Shown here one piece after another: positions 1-4,437 of a stretch of DNA of 5,893 nucleotides. The notes under the pieces are model-generated. The model had not been told where the DNA came from. It did not search any database and was given only the letters and a program-made list of their open reading frames with translations. The stretch lies in the NCBI GenBank assembly GCA_013330215.1, contig DUIS01000082.1, positions 5,602 through 11,494 on the forward strand, written 5' to 3'. Position numbers and translations under genes: made by a program. Origin of the DNA: Microcaldota archaeon. GTDB taxonomy: Archaea > Micrarchaeota > Micrarchaeia > Micrarchaeales > Micrarchaeaceae. How positions within the stretch are numbered: the stretch's first letter is position 1; every line of letters starts with the position of its first letter.

Positions 1-257
1 TTGGCTCGCCGTATGTCGCGATCGCAAGGTCCTACAGCAGCGACATACCGCTGATAACAGCCTACGTGAGCAGGTTCGGCTATAACAACACGAACGTGAG
101 CGCGAGCTATTATTCGAACCTCACCAGTACGCATTTTTCAAACAATTATTACCGCGCCTGGCTTGTGCGCTACAAGGCAAAGGCTGCGAACTACTCGGTA
201 TACGCGGTGATCGACTCCTCAGGATCCGTCGCTGCGAATTATACGGCTACGCCGTGA
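1..257 (+). CDS. 3' end of a sequon-rich, probably extracytoplasmic protein (partial)
   Basis: An open frame enters from the window edge (first complete codon at base 3) and ends at TGA 255-257, giving 84 C-terminal residues. I do not recognise the family. The fragment is rich in Tyr, Ser, Asn and Ala, with no catalytic motif and no membrane segment. It holds five N-X-S/T sequons (NNT, NVS, NLT, NYS, NYT), which is dense for its length. Archaeal AglB-type oligosaccharyltransferases glycosylate such sites on exported proteins, so a surface or secreted protein, or the outer domain of a membrane protein, is a reasonable inference. The last part (RAWLVRYKAKAANYSVYAVID) has alternating hydrophobic residues that suggest beta strands. 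A GTG at 66 lies inside this frame but is not a likely start, because the frame is open upstream. The stop is followed by a non-coding gap, so this gene appears to end its transcription unit. Confidence 0.75.
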   Translation, partial: GSPYVAIARSYSSDIPLITAYVSRFGYNNTNVSASYYSNLTSTHFSNNYYRAWLVRYKAKAANYSVYAVIDSSGSVAANYTATP

Positions 258-261
258 TCCG

Positions 262-310
262 GCGCATTGCGCTGCGCAAAAAGTCCATTTATGTTATTAC
301 TCTTTCTTGT
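262..310 (+). terminator. possible terminator after the upstream gene
   Basis: Just after the stop at 257 there are overlapping GC-rich inverted repeats: GCGCA 262-266 can pair with TGCGC 268-272 or 273-277, and TTGCGC 267-272 with GCGCAA 274-279. A pyrimidine-rich stretch follows at 287-310. Archaeal RNA polymerase stops mainly at T-rich tracts, so the stretch may matter more than the hairpin. No T run here is long, so the call is weak. Confidence 0.35.
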
Positions 311-390
311 ATCTAGGTAAACGGACATATACTGATATATTTTAAATTATGCCAAATGTTCCGCGCTTGTCGTTTAGGTTTGGGTAACTA

Positions 391-399
391 CTTATATCT
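391..399 (+). promoter_or_regulatory. candidate TATA box of the first ftsZ
   Basis: CTTATATCT matches an archaeal TATA box. It would place a transcription start near 418-424 and give a leader of about 40 nt before the ATG at 460. The leader ends with GGCGATC (450-456), a one-mismatch version of the anti-16S motif GGTGATC, three bases before the ATG. Two other A+T-rich candidates exist. One at 334-346 (GATATATTTTAAA) would give a longer leader. One at 418-425 (TTTTAAAG) would give a nearly leaderless mRNA. Only 5'-end mapping can choose among them. Confidence 0.5.
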
Positions 400-459
400 G
401 CCTATGAAGCAAAAGGCTTTTAAAGCTTATCAGATTAACCTGTAAATAAGGCGATCACG

Positions 460-1530
460 ATGACCGATATGGTACACGACGTATTCGGAAGCAGACAGGG
501 GAGTAGCACAGCAGCTGACGGAGAAGAGTTCAGCTCGACACAAATAAAGATAGTAACAGCGGGATTTGGTGGTGCAGGTTGCAACATCGTAAACAGACTT
601 CTTAAAGTGGGAGTGAAAGGCACTGAATTTGTAGCAGTGAACACTGATGCTCAGCACTTCAAGATAATAGACGAGCGCATAAAGAAGGTGCTTATAGGCA
701 GGACACTCACAAAGGGATTGGGTGCAGGAGGCGACCCGGCAATGGGAGAGAAGGCGGCCGAGGTTGACAGACAGTCGCTCGAAGGCGTATTCGCAGACAC
801 ACAGCTGGTATTCCTATGCTGCGGTATGGGAGGAGGAACAGGAACCGGCGCGATAACAGTCGCGGCCAAGATAGCTAAGGAGCAGGGCGCGATAGTCGTT
901 GCTATGGTAACGTACCCGTTCGACCTCGAAAGGGTCAGGAAGGTAAAGGCAGAGGAGGGGATACAGAAGCTCAGGAAGTTTGCGGACAGTGTCATAATAC
1001 TTGACAACAACAGGCTGGTGAAGCTGGTGCCGAACCTGCCGATGAACGATGCGTTCGCCCTTGCGGACGAGGTCCTCGCAAAGGCAATAGGAGGGCTCGT
1101 ATGGACGATAACCCAGCCAAGCCTGATCAACATAGACTTCGCTGACGTACGCGCGATCATGGGCAATGGAGGAGTAGGATTCATCGCTGTTGGCTCAGGA
1201 AGGGGCGCAAACAAGGTAGACGCAGCTGCAGAGGGAGTCCTCAAGAACAAGCTGCTCGACGTTGACTTCGAGGGTGCGGATGGCGCAATAATACACATAT
1301 CCGGAGGGGCATCGATGACGATAGGCGATGCGATACGCTCAGGAGAGATAATAACGGAGCGCATGGACCCGAACAGCAACGTAAAATGGGGAGCAAGGCT
1401 CATGCCAGGCTATGAGGACCAGATAGAGATAGTCGCAATAGTCTGCGGAGTAAAGGGCTCGAGCATAGTAGGGCACCTCGACACGGAGAGGAAGTCTCTT
1501 CCATATGGAGATCTTGAAATGGTAGGTTAA
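460..1530 (+). CDS. ftsZ: cell-division GTPase FtsZ, first paralogue
   Basis: This is a tubulin-superfamily GTPase that polymerises into the cytokinetic ring on the inner face of the membrane. At 356 aa it has normal archaeal FtsZ length. After a loose 28-residue N-terminus, the GTPase domain shows T1 GFGGAGCN (35-42), NTDAQ (61-65), T3 GLGAGGDP (86-93) and the full tubulin signature GGGTGTG (124-130). The T7 synergy loop N224-I-D226-F-A-D229 supplies the acidic residues that hydrolyse GTP on the next subunit, so the protein should be an active GTPase. The C-terminal activation domain ends near residue 332. A short tail of about 24 residues follows, ending in DLEMVG. In the helix before T7 it has GLVWTIT where the second paralogue has GIADTIT. 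The start at 460 is chosen for its RBS-like GGCGATC; ATG 469 is an alternative. The two paralogues are roughly 45% identical by eye, so the duplication is old. I do not map it firmly to haloarchaeal FtsZ1 or FtsZ2. Confidence 0.97.
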   Translation: MTDMVHDVFGSRQGSSTAADGEEFSSTQIKIVTAGFGGAGCNIVNRLLKVGVKGTEFVAVNTDAQHFKIIDERIKKVLIGRTLTKGLGAGGDPAMGEKAAEVDRQSLEGVFADTQLVFLCCGMGGGTGTGAITVAAKIAKEQGAIVVAMVTYPFDLERVRKVKAEEGIQKLRKFADSVIILDNNRLVKLVPNLPMNDAFALADEVLAKAIGGLVWTITQPSLINIDFADVRAIMGNGGVGFIAVGSGRGANKVDAAAEGVLKNKLLDVDFEGADGAIIHISGGASMTIGDAIRSGEIITERMDPNSNVKWGARLMPGYEDQIEIVAIVCGVKGSSIVGHLDTERKSLPYGDLEMVG

Positions 1531-1567
1531 TACCTACCCTTTTTAATTTTTCCATTTTTTTATATTT
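1521..1567 (+). terminator. stop-codon hairpin and T-tract after the first ftsZ
   Basis: GGTAGGT (1521-1527) and ACCTACC (1532-1538) form a perfect 7-bp stem. The 4-nt loop TAAT contains the TAA stop of the gene (1528-1530). Three T runs follow, at 1540-1544, 1547-1551 and 1555-1561. T-rich tracts terminate archaeal transcription without needing a hairpin, so the stem may serve 3'-end stability or termination coupled to translation. The last T run merges with the TATA box of the next gene. Confidence 0.7.
1557..1567 (+). promoter_or_regulatory. candidate TATA box of the second ftsZ
   Basis: The sequence TTTTTATATTT is a good archaeal TATA element. It predicts a transcription start near 1583-1590 and a leader of about 85-90 nt, long for an archaeal gene. 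It lies directly after the T-tract of the previous gene, so the two ftsZ genes are probably transcribed separately, with possible read-through. Confidence 0.55.
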
Positions 1568-1583
1568 ATGAATTTCACACGGC

Positions 1584-1641
1584 TGGCGAGAACTGCAGTA
1601 GAAGTTGTTGAAGCGGTATGCATCGAGGGAATTTCTTGCCA
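1584..1641 (+). other. inverted repeat in the 5' leader of the second ftsZ
   Basis: TGGCGAGAA (1584-1592) can pair with TTCTTGCCA (1633-1641) over 9 bp including one G-U pair, enclosing about 40 nt. The left arm begins close to the predicted transcription start, so the helix would sit at the very 5' end of the mRNA. It ends 24 nt before the ribosome-binding site and does not sequester it. It could arise by chance; comparison with related genomes is required. Confidence 0.3.
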
Positions 1642-1664
1642 CACCCGTTCACCCTTGCATTGAA

Positions 1665-1669
1665 GGTGA
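1665..1669 (+). promoter_or_regulatory. ribosome-binding site of the second ftsZ
   Basis: GGTGA matches the core of the archaeal Shine-Dalgarno sequence GGAGGTGAT. It lies 5 nt before ATG 1675 and fixes that start. It is the clearest RBS in the window. Confidence 0.75.
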
Positions 1670-1674
1670 ATTGA

Positions 1675-2703
1675 ATGAACGACCAAATAGGGGACGACGA
1701 TGACTTCGTAGTGAAGCTGGCTGTTGTTGGCGCAGGAGGGCAGGGATGCAACCTTGTCAACAGATTATACATGAACGGGCTGAAGAGCGCAAGGACCATA
1801 GCGCTCAACACCGATGCAAACCATCTCAACATAGTGCATGCGCACCAGAAGATACTCATAGGCAAGGAGCTCACGCGCGGGCTCGGCGCAGGCGGATTCC
1901 CGGAAATGGGAGCAAAGGCTGCGGAGATGAGCAAGGAGGAGATAAGGAAGGCCGTAAGCGGCTACAACATGGTATTCATAGCTGCGGGAATGGGAGGAGG
2001 CACAGGAGGAGGATCCGCGCCGGTAATAGCGCAGGTCGCAAGGGAGGAAGGAGCCCTTGTTGTCGCGTTCGTGACATACCCGTTTGCGCTTGAGAGGAGC
2101 AGGAAGAAGAAGGCGGACTGGAGCATAGAGCAATTGAACAAGCAGGCGGACACCACAGTCATAATAGAGAACGACAGACTCCTGAGCTATGCGCCGAATC
2201 TCCCAATGGAGAAGGCATTCGACCTGATAGACAGCATCGCATCCAACGCGGTGAAGGGGATAGCCGACACGATAACCATGCCAAGCCTCATAAACCTTGA
2301 CTTCGCTGACGTGCGCACAATAATGGGCAATGCTGGCGCGGCAATGATAAACATAGGATACGGAAGCGGCACTGACAAGGTAGAGAGGGCTATAAAGTCC
2401 ACGATCGCTCACCCGTTGCTTGATGTTGACCTGGAGGGCGCAAAGAGCGCGATGGTGCACGTAACTGGAGGCACGGGTCTCACCATATCAGAGGCCACAT
2501 CGATAGGTGAGGGAGTGACCAGCGGGCTTGCTGACAACGCGAACGTGATATTCGGATCAAGGCTGGAGCCAGAATTCCAGGACCAGATAAGGGTTATGTC
2601 AATCGTAACTGGCGTAAAGCCGAAGTTCGGGACCGCATCATCGCTGCTCAACAGGAACGCGAGCACGGACAGCAACTTCATCACAGGATTGGAAATGCTC
2701 TGA
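1675..2703 (+). CDS. ftsZ: cell-division GTPase FtsZ, second paralogue
   Basis: This second FtsZ has 342 aa. A short acidic N-terminus (DDDD at 7-10) leads into T1 GAGGQGCN (19-26), NTDAN (46-50), T3 GLGAGGFP (69-76) and the T7 loop N207-L-D209-F-A-D212, so the catalytic acidic residues are intact. The tubulin signature is altered: residues 107-113 read GGGTGGG instead of GGGTGTG, replacing a hydroxyl residue in the phosphate-binding T4 loop with glycine. The globular core ends near residue 315. A 27-residue Ser/Asn-rich linker follows and ends in TGLEML. Archaea with two FtsZs use them for different steps of division (shown in Haloferax: ring assembly and constriction), and such a split is plausible here, though which copy does what cannot be told. 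The gene lies 144 nt after the first ftsZ, with its own TATA box and RBS. Its stop codon lies at the tip of a strong hairpin. Confidence 0.97.
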   Translation: MNDQIGDDDDFVVKLAVVGAGGQGCNLVNRLYMNGLKSARTIALNTDANHLNIVHAHQKILIGKELTRGLGAGGFPEMGAKAAEMSKEEIRKAVSGYNMVFIAAGMGGGTGGGSAPVIAQVAREEGALVVAFVTYPFALERSRKKKADWSIEQLNKQADTTVIIENDRLLSYAPNLPMEKAFDLIDSIASNAVKGIADTITMPSLINLDFADVRTIMGNAGAAMINIGYGSGTDKVERAIKSTIAHPLLDVDLEGAKSAMVHVTGGTGLTISEATSIGEGVTSGLADNANVIFGSRLEPEFQDQIRVMSIVTGVKPKFGTASSLLNRNASTDSNFITGLEML

Positions 2704-2726
2704 GCATTTCCTTATTCTCTTTTTTA
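2691..2726 (+). terminator. stop-codon hairpin and T-tract after the second ftsZ
   Basis: GGAAATGCTC (2691-2700) and GAGCATTTCC (2702-2711) are perfect reverse complements around T2701; 8-9 of the 10 pairs could really form. The TGA stop (2701-2703) sits at the tip. A pyrimidine-rich tract with TTTTTT at 2720-2725 follows. It lies between converging genes, with the minus-strand gene ending at 2732. The T-tract serves the plus strand only; read from the minus strand it is an A-tract. Confidence 0.7.
2693..2726 (+). repeat. 34-nt direct repeat, copy 1 (ftsZ tail and T-tract)
   Basis: This copy covers the last ftsZ codons, the stop, one hairpin arm and the T-tract. It matches 3074-3107 at 33 of 34 positions; the only difference is G2704 against A3085. 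Both copies lie 5 nt before the 3' end of a paralogous minus-strand gene, so they are parts of one duplicated unit. Confidence 0.9.
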
Positions 2727-2731
2727 CCGGC

Positions 2732-3040
2732 TTAGGGAGGCGAAAAGCTACCCGCAGCTATAGGTCTGTACGCCGTTTCCAATAGGCTGACTGCAGTCTC
2801 TGAGTTAAAAAAGGATGACGAAAGGCTGAGCTTGCCATCGGACCAGAACCAAGTTTCTGTTTGGGGAAATCTTAATTCGTGGCCTAATATTGAAACCTTG
2901 CAGTTTGCCAAGTAGTTTGCACTTTTATCCGCAAGCCCTTCGTATGTCATAGCGTTGTTTTGCGGACCGGTGACCTGGATGTTTCTTGCCGCCGTAGCCC
3001 TCATTACGACCTCGCTTTCTGTTTTTGTTCTTGTAACCAT
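2732..3040 (-). CDS. small protein of unknown function, paralogue A
   Basis: A 102-aa soluble protein of no family I recognise. By eye it is about 45% identical over about 95 residues to the neighbour at 3112-3441, with conserved IQVT-PQ, YE-L, CKVS-LGH-L-F, W-WSDG, LE-AYR-I and a GS-SP end. The order of hydrophobic stretches suggests strand, helix, two strands, helix, so a small alpha/beta domain. There is no signal peptide or membrane segment. I choose ATG 3040 over GTG 3058 because paralogue B starts with the same MVT and both have GTGAT three bases before the ATG. Codon choice is more mixed than in the ftsZ genes, with less AGG and ATA bias, which fits low expression or a different origin. 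It converges on ftsZ. Similarity to B, confined to one frame, is the main evidence that it is a real gene. Confidence 0.75.
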   Translation of the reverse strand: MVTRTKTESEVVMRATAARNIQVTGPQNNAMTYEGLADKSANYLANCKVSILGHELRFPQTETWFWSDGKLSLSSSFFNSETAVSLLETAYRPIAAGSFSPP

Positions 3041-3078
3041 TGAATCACTAACAAGCACCTACATTATCATAAAAAATG
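3041..3078 (-). promoter_or_regulatory. possible promoter and RBS of paralogue A
   Basis: On the minus strand the A+T-rich stretch ATTTTTTATGATAATG (3063-3078) could act as a TATA region about 25-35 nt before ATG 3040, giving a very short leader. GTGAT (3044-3048) lies three bases before the ATG. The TATA match is imperfect, so A may instead depend on transcripts from the promoter of paralogue B. Confidence 0.3.
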
Positions 3079-3107
3079 CTCTGAACATTTCCTTATTCTC
3101 TTTTTTA
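3074..3107 (+). repeat. 34-nt direct repeat, copy 2 (orphan ftsZ tail)
   Basis: The copy keeps the last two FtsZ codons and stop (ATG CTC TGA, 3076-3084) plus the T-tract, although no ftsZ reading frame runs into it: the in-frame codon at 3070-3072 is TAA. The hairpin is weaker than in copy 1 because C3079 faces A3085 and the outer GG/CC pairs are lost on the left. It lies in the gap between the two small minus-strand genes. Confidence 0.9.
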
Positions 3108-3111
3108 TCCG

Positions 3112-3441
3112 CTAGGCAGGCGCAGGTGAGACGCTACCAGAGGTTATGGTTCTGTACGCCTTTTCTAATGCCGCAATTGCCGTATCCTTTTCAAGATTGA
3201 GTGTTGACAGGACGCTGTGATTACCATCGGACCATGACCAGCAGTTTTCATAAAATTTTAAATCATGGCCTAATGCCGAAACTTTGCAGCCGGTCAAGTG
3301 GCGAGCGCCTATGTTTCTAAGATCTTCATATGCCATGACGGCGCCCTGCGGGTCCGTGACCTGAATGCTTTTTGCTTCAATAGCCTTCATTACTATCCGG
3401 CTTTCCCTTTTCTCTCCTGCATGGTTTGCAGTTGTTACCAT
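3112..3441 (-). CDS. small protein of unknown function, paralogue B
   Basis: A 109-aa soluble protein paralogous to the gene at 2732-3040, with the same conserved blocks (IQVTDPQ, CKVSALGHDLKF, WSWSDG, LEKAYRTI) and a similar Ser-Pro ending. The N-terminus before the shared core is about five residues longer and highly charged (HAGEKRESR). The start ATG 3441 is supported by GTGATC (3444-3449) just upstream and by an A+T-rich TATA region at 3466-3478. The stop is TAG (3112-3114). No catalytic or metal-binding motif is evident: the shared Cys (in CKVS) and His (in LGH) are single residues, and B has one further Cys near its WSWSDG. It has the better promoter of the pair and may drive transcription of both. 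It is divergent from the aIF5A operon. No function can be assigned. Confidence 0.77.
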   Translation of the reverse strand: MVTTANHAGEKRESRIVMKAIEAKSIQVTDPQGAVMAYEDLRNIGARHLTGCKVSALGHDLKFYENCWSWSDGNHSVLSTLNLEKDTAIAALEKAYRTITSGSVSPAPA

Positions 3442-3465
3442 TTGATCACGCTAGGAGTTTATCGG

Positions 3466-3478
3466 CAAAATATATATA
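3466..3478 (-). promoter_or_regulatory. candidate TATA box of paralogue B
   Basis: On the minus strand this reads TATATATATTTTG. It predicts a transcription start near 3450 and a leader of about 10 nt containing the GTGAT motif before ATG 3441. It adjoins the plus-strand TATA box at 3481-3490, so the two divergent promoters may compete for TBP. Confidence 0.5.
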
Positions 3479-3480
3479 CC

Positions 3481-3490
3481 TTTATATACT
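3481..3490 (+). promoter_or_regulatory. TATA box of the aIF5A-led operon
   Basis: TTTATATACT is close to the archaeal consensus. It predicts transcription from about 3507-3515 and a leader of about 25-30 nt to ATG 3539. No Shine-Dalgarno match lies in that leader. Confidence 0.65.
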
Positions 3491-3538
3491 TTTTCCACCG
3501 AATAAATAGGAATTAACTAATTCGTACAGTTGTTTTTT

Positions 3539-3943
3539 ATGGAGGGGGACGATATAAGTTACGCATCGATGCACGACATAAAGGTAGGGCGCTTCCTGCT
3601 CATTGACGGGGTCGCGTGCAAGGTAGTTGACATAGACATAAGCTCGCCGGGCAAGCACGGCCACGCCAAGATGCGCGTAACCGCGATCGGCATATTCGAT
3701 GGGGAGAAGAAGACGCTGCTGAAGCCGAGCGACGCGGACATCGAGGTGCCGAACATAAAGAAGAAGAAGGCGCAGGTGGTATCCGTAAGCGGCAACATCG
3801 CGCAGCTCATGGATTCAGAGACCTACGAGGTTTACGACATAAAGATAACCGACGAGTTCTCTGGCAAGCTTAACGCAGGCTCGGAGGTAGAAGTGATAGA
3901 GGCGATGGGAAGGAAGGCGCTCTCAAGAGTGCTTACAGGGTAA
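3539..3943 (+). CDS. eif5a: translation initiation factor 5A (aIF5A)
   Basis: A 134-aa factor, the archaeal counterpart of eIF5A and bacterial EF-P, which binds the ribosome E site and relieves stalling at difficult peptide bonds. The N-terminal SH3-like domain (to about residue 68) carries the hypusination loop SSPGKHGHAK. K39 is the lysine that deoxyhypusine synthase modifies. The C-terminal OB-fold domain (about 70-134) begins after the VPNIKKKKAQV hinge. The start is ATG 3539, which gives normal family length; an in-frame TTG at 3530 would add three residues and ATG 3572 would remove the first eleven. No RBS precedes the ATG, while an unused GGAGGGGG lies just inside the gene. It is the first gene of the plus-strand run, 4 nt before eS24. 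Confidence 0.96.
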   Translation: MEGDDISYASMHDIKVGRFLLIDGVACKVVDIDISSPGKHGHAKMRVTAIGIFDGEKKTLLKPSDADIEVPNIKKKKAQVVSVSGNIAQLMDSETYEVYDIKITDEFSGKLNAGSEVEVIEAMGRKALSRVLTG

Positions 3944-3947
3944 TTAG

Positions 3948-4274
3948 ATGGAACTGAAAATACTTTCGAACAACGAGAACAAGCTGCTTAAGAGGAAGGA
4001 GATAAGCTTCTCCGTAGTGCAGGAAGGGGGCACTGTGAACAAGGCTGAGCTTTCGAAGGAACTGTGCAAGAAGCTCAACCTGCACCCGGAGAGCACGATA
4101 ATAACAAGGATAGATCAGGGCTATGGCATGAAGGGCAGCACGGGCATGGCCCATGCCTACCAGACAAAGGAGGAGCTTGAGAAGTACGAGCCGAGGAAGC
4201 TCCTTGAAAGGGGCGCGAAGAAGGCTGCGAAGGCGCAGCCTGCCGAGGCGAAAGCTGAAGAGAAAACAGAGTAG
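3948..4274 (+). CDS. rps24e: 30S ribosomal protein eS24
   Basis: A 108-aa small-subunit protein found in archaea and eukaryotes but not bacteria. The family pattern is clear: an N-terminal strand [21 protein letters not shown], a helix with [13 protein letters not shown], then a glycine-rich segment ([13 protein letters not shown]) and a conserved EPRKLLERG near the end of the fold. The last 20 or so residues are a Lys/Ala/Glu-rich tail ([18 protein letters not shown]), probably disordered and rRNA-facing. The start at 3948 lies 4 nt after the aIF5A stop; GGGT (3938-3941) may serve as a weak RBS, otherwise translation is coupled to aIF5A. The gene ends 5 nt before eS31, a pairing common in archaeal genomes. 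Confidence 0.95.
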   Translation: MELKILSNNENKLLKRKEISFSVVQEGGTVNKAELSKELCKKLNLHPESTIITRIDQGYGMKGSTGMAHAYQTKEELEKYEPRKLLERGAKKAAKAQPAEAKAEEKTE

Positions 4275-4279
4275 ATAGT

Positions 4280-4432
4280 ATGGCAGAGAAAAAGGAGCAA
4301 AAGAAGAAGGACATAACCGCGTACAAGCAGGGAAGGCAGTGCCCGAAATGCTATTCCAGGATGGCCGACCATGCGGACAGGTACGCATGCGGGAAGTGCG
4401 GCTACACTGAATTCAAGCAGAAGAAGCAATAG
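4280..4432 (+). CDS. rps27ae: 30S ribosomal protein eS31 (S27ae), 50 aa
   Basis: A very small zinc-ribbon protein of the 30S head. It has a basic N-terminus ([20 protein letters not shown]) and then four zinc-ligand cysteines, C21-P-K-C24 and C37-G-K-C40, followed by the family hallmark GYTEF. It is homologous to the ribosomal part of the eukaryotic ubiquitin-S27a fusion; as in other archaea there is no ubiquitin domain. The spacing between the cysteine pairs is 12 residues, slightly shorter than the 14 I recall for typical archaeal members. ATG 4280 is 5 nt after the eS24 stop, with no clear RBS, so coupling is likely. It ends at TAG 4430-4432, 5 nt before the protease start. Its small size makes it easy to miss. 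Confidence 0.95.
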   Translation: MAEKKEQKKKDITAYKQGRQCPKCYSRMADHADRYACGKCGYTEFKQKKQ

Positions 4433-4437
4433 GTGTG

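Larger units (their letters stand above)
2693..3441. repeat. tandem segmental duplication (ftsZ tail, T-tract, small gene)
   Basis: Two head-to-tail units, about 2693-3053 and 3074-3450, have the same order on the plus strand: ftsZ 3' tail, T-tract, then a small gene read on the minus strand with GTGAT before its ATG. The offset is 381 nt at the 34-nt repeats and 401 nt at the start codons. The layout implies that one gene next to ftsZ was duplicated in place together with a piece of the ftsZ end. Confidence 0.8.

Noticed and set aside
352..383. CCAAA/TTTGG inverted repeat upstream of the first ftsZ
   Set aside because: Five-base arms separated by 22 nt are expected by chance.
416..426. Palindrome GCTTT-T-AAAGC near the predicted start of ftsZ transcription as an operator
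   Set aside because: It is short and A+T-rich, may simply be part of an alternative TATA box, and no second copy occurs upstream of the other promoters.
651..1403. Long minus-strand open frame opposite the first ftsZ (250 codons)
   Set aside because: It is a shadow of the strongly supported ftsZ frame. The Ser/Pro/Ala-rich translation reflects complementary codon bias and there is no promoter or RBS.
1568..1663. A 31-codon open frame (ATG 1568 to TGA 1661) in the ftsZ leader
   Set aside because: Its ATG lies within or beside the TATA box and upstream of the predicted transcription start. It has no RBS and the peptide shows no recognisable pattern.
1765..2460. Long minus-strand open frame opposite the second ftsZ (231 codons)
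   Set aside because: It is a shadow frame; its Tyr/Cys/Leu-rich low-complexity translation matches no protein pattern.
2693..3107. CRISPR or insertion-sequence interpretation of the 34-nt repeat
   Set aside because: There are only two copies, 381 nt apart, no further spacers, no terminal inverted repeats and no transposase or cas gene. The flanking genes show it is part of a tandem duplication.
2732..3441. Toxin-antitoxin reading of the small gene pair
   Set aside because: The two proteins are paralogues of each other, not an unrelated toxin and antitoxin, and there is no nuclease motif or DNA-binding antitoxin domain.
2955..3516. Plus-strand frames across the small gene pair (2955-3200 and 3298-3516)
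   Set aside because: The minus-strand frames are conserved between the two copies and have matching start contexts; the plus-strand frames are not paralogous to each other.
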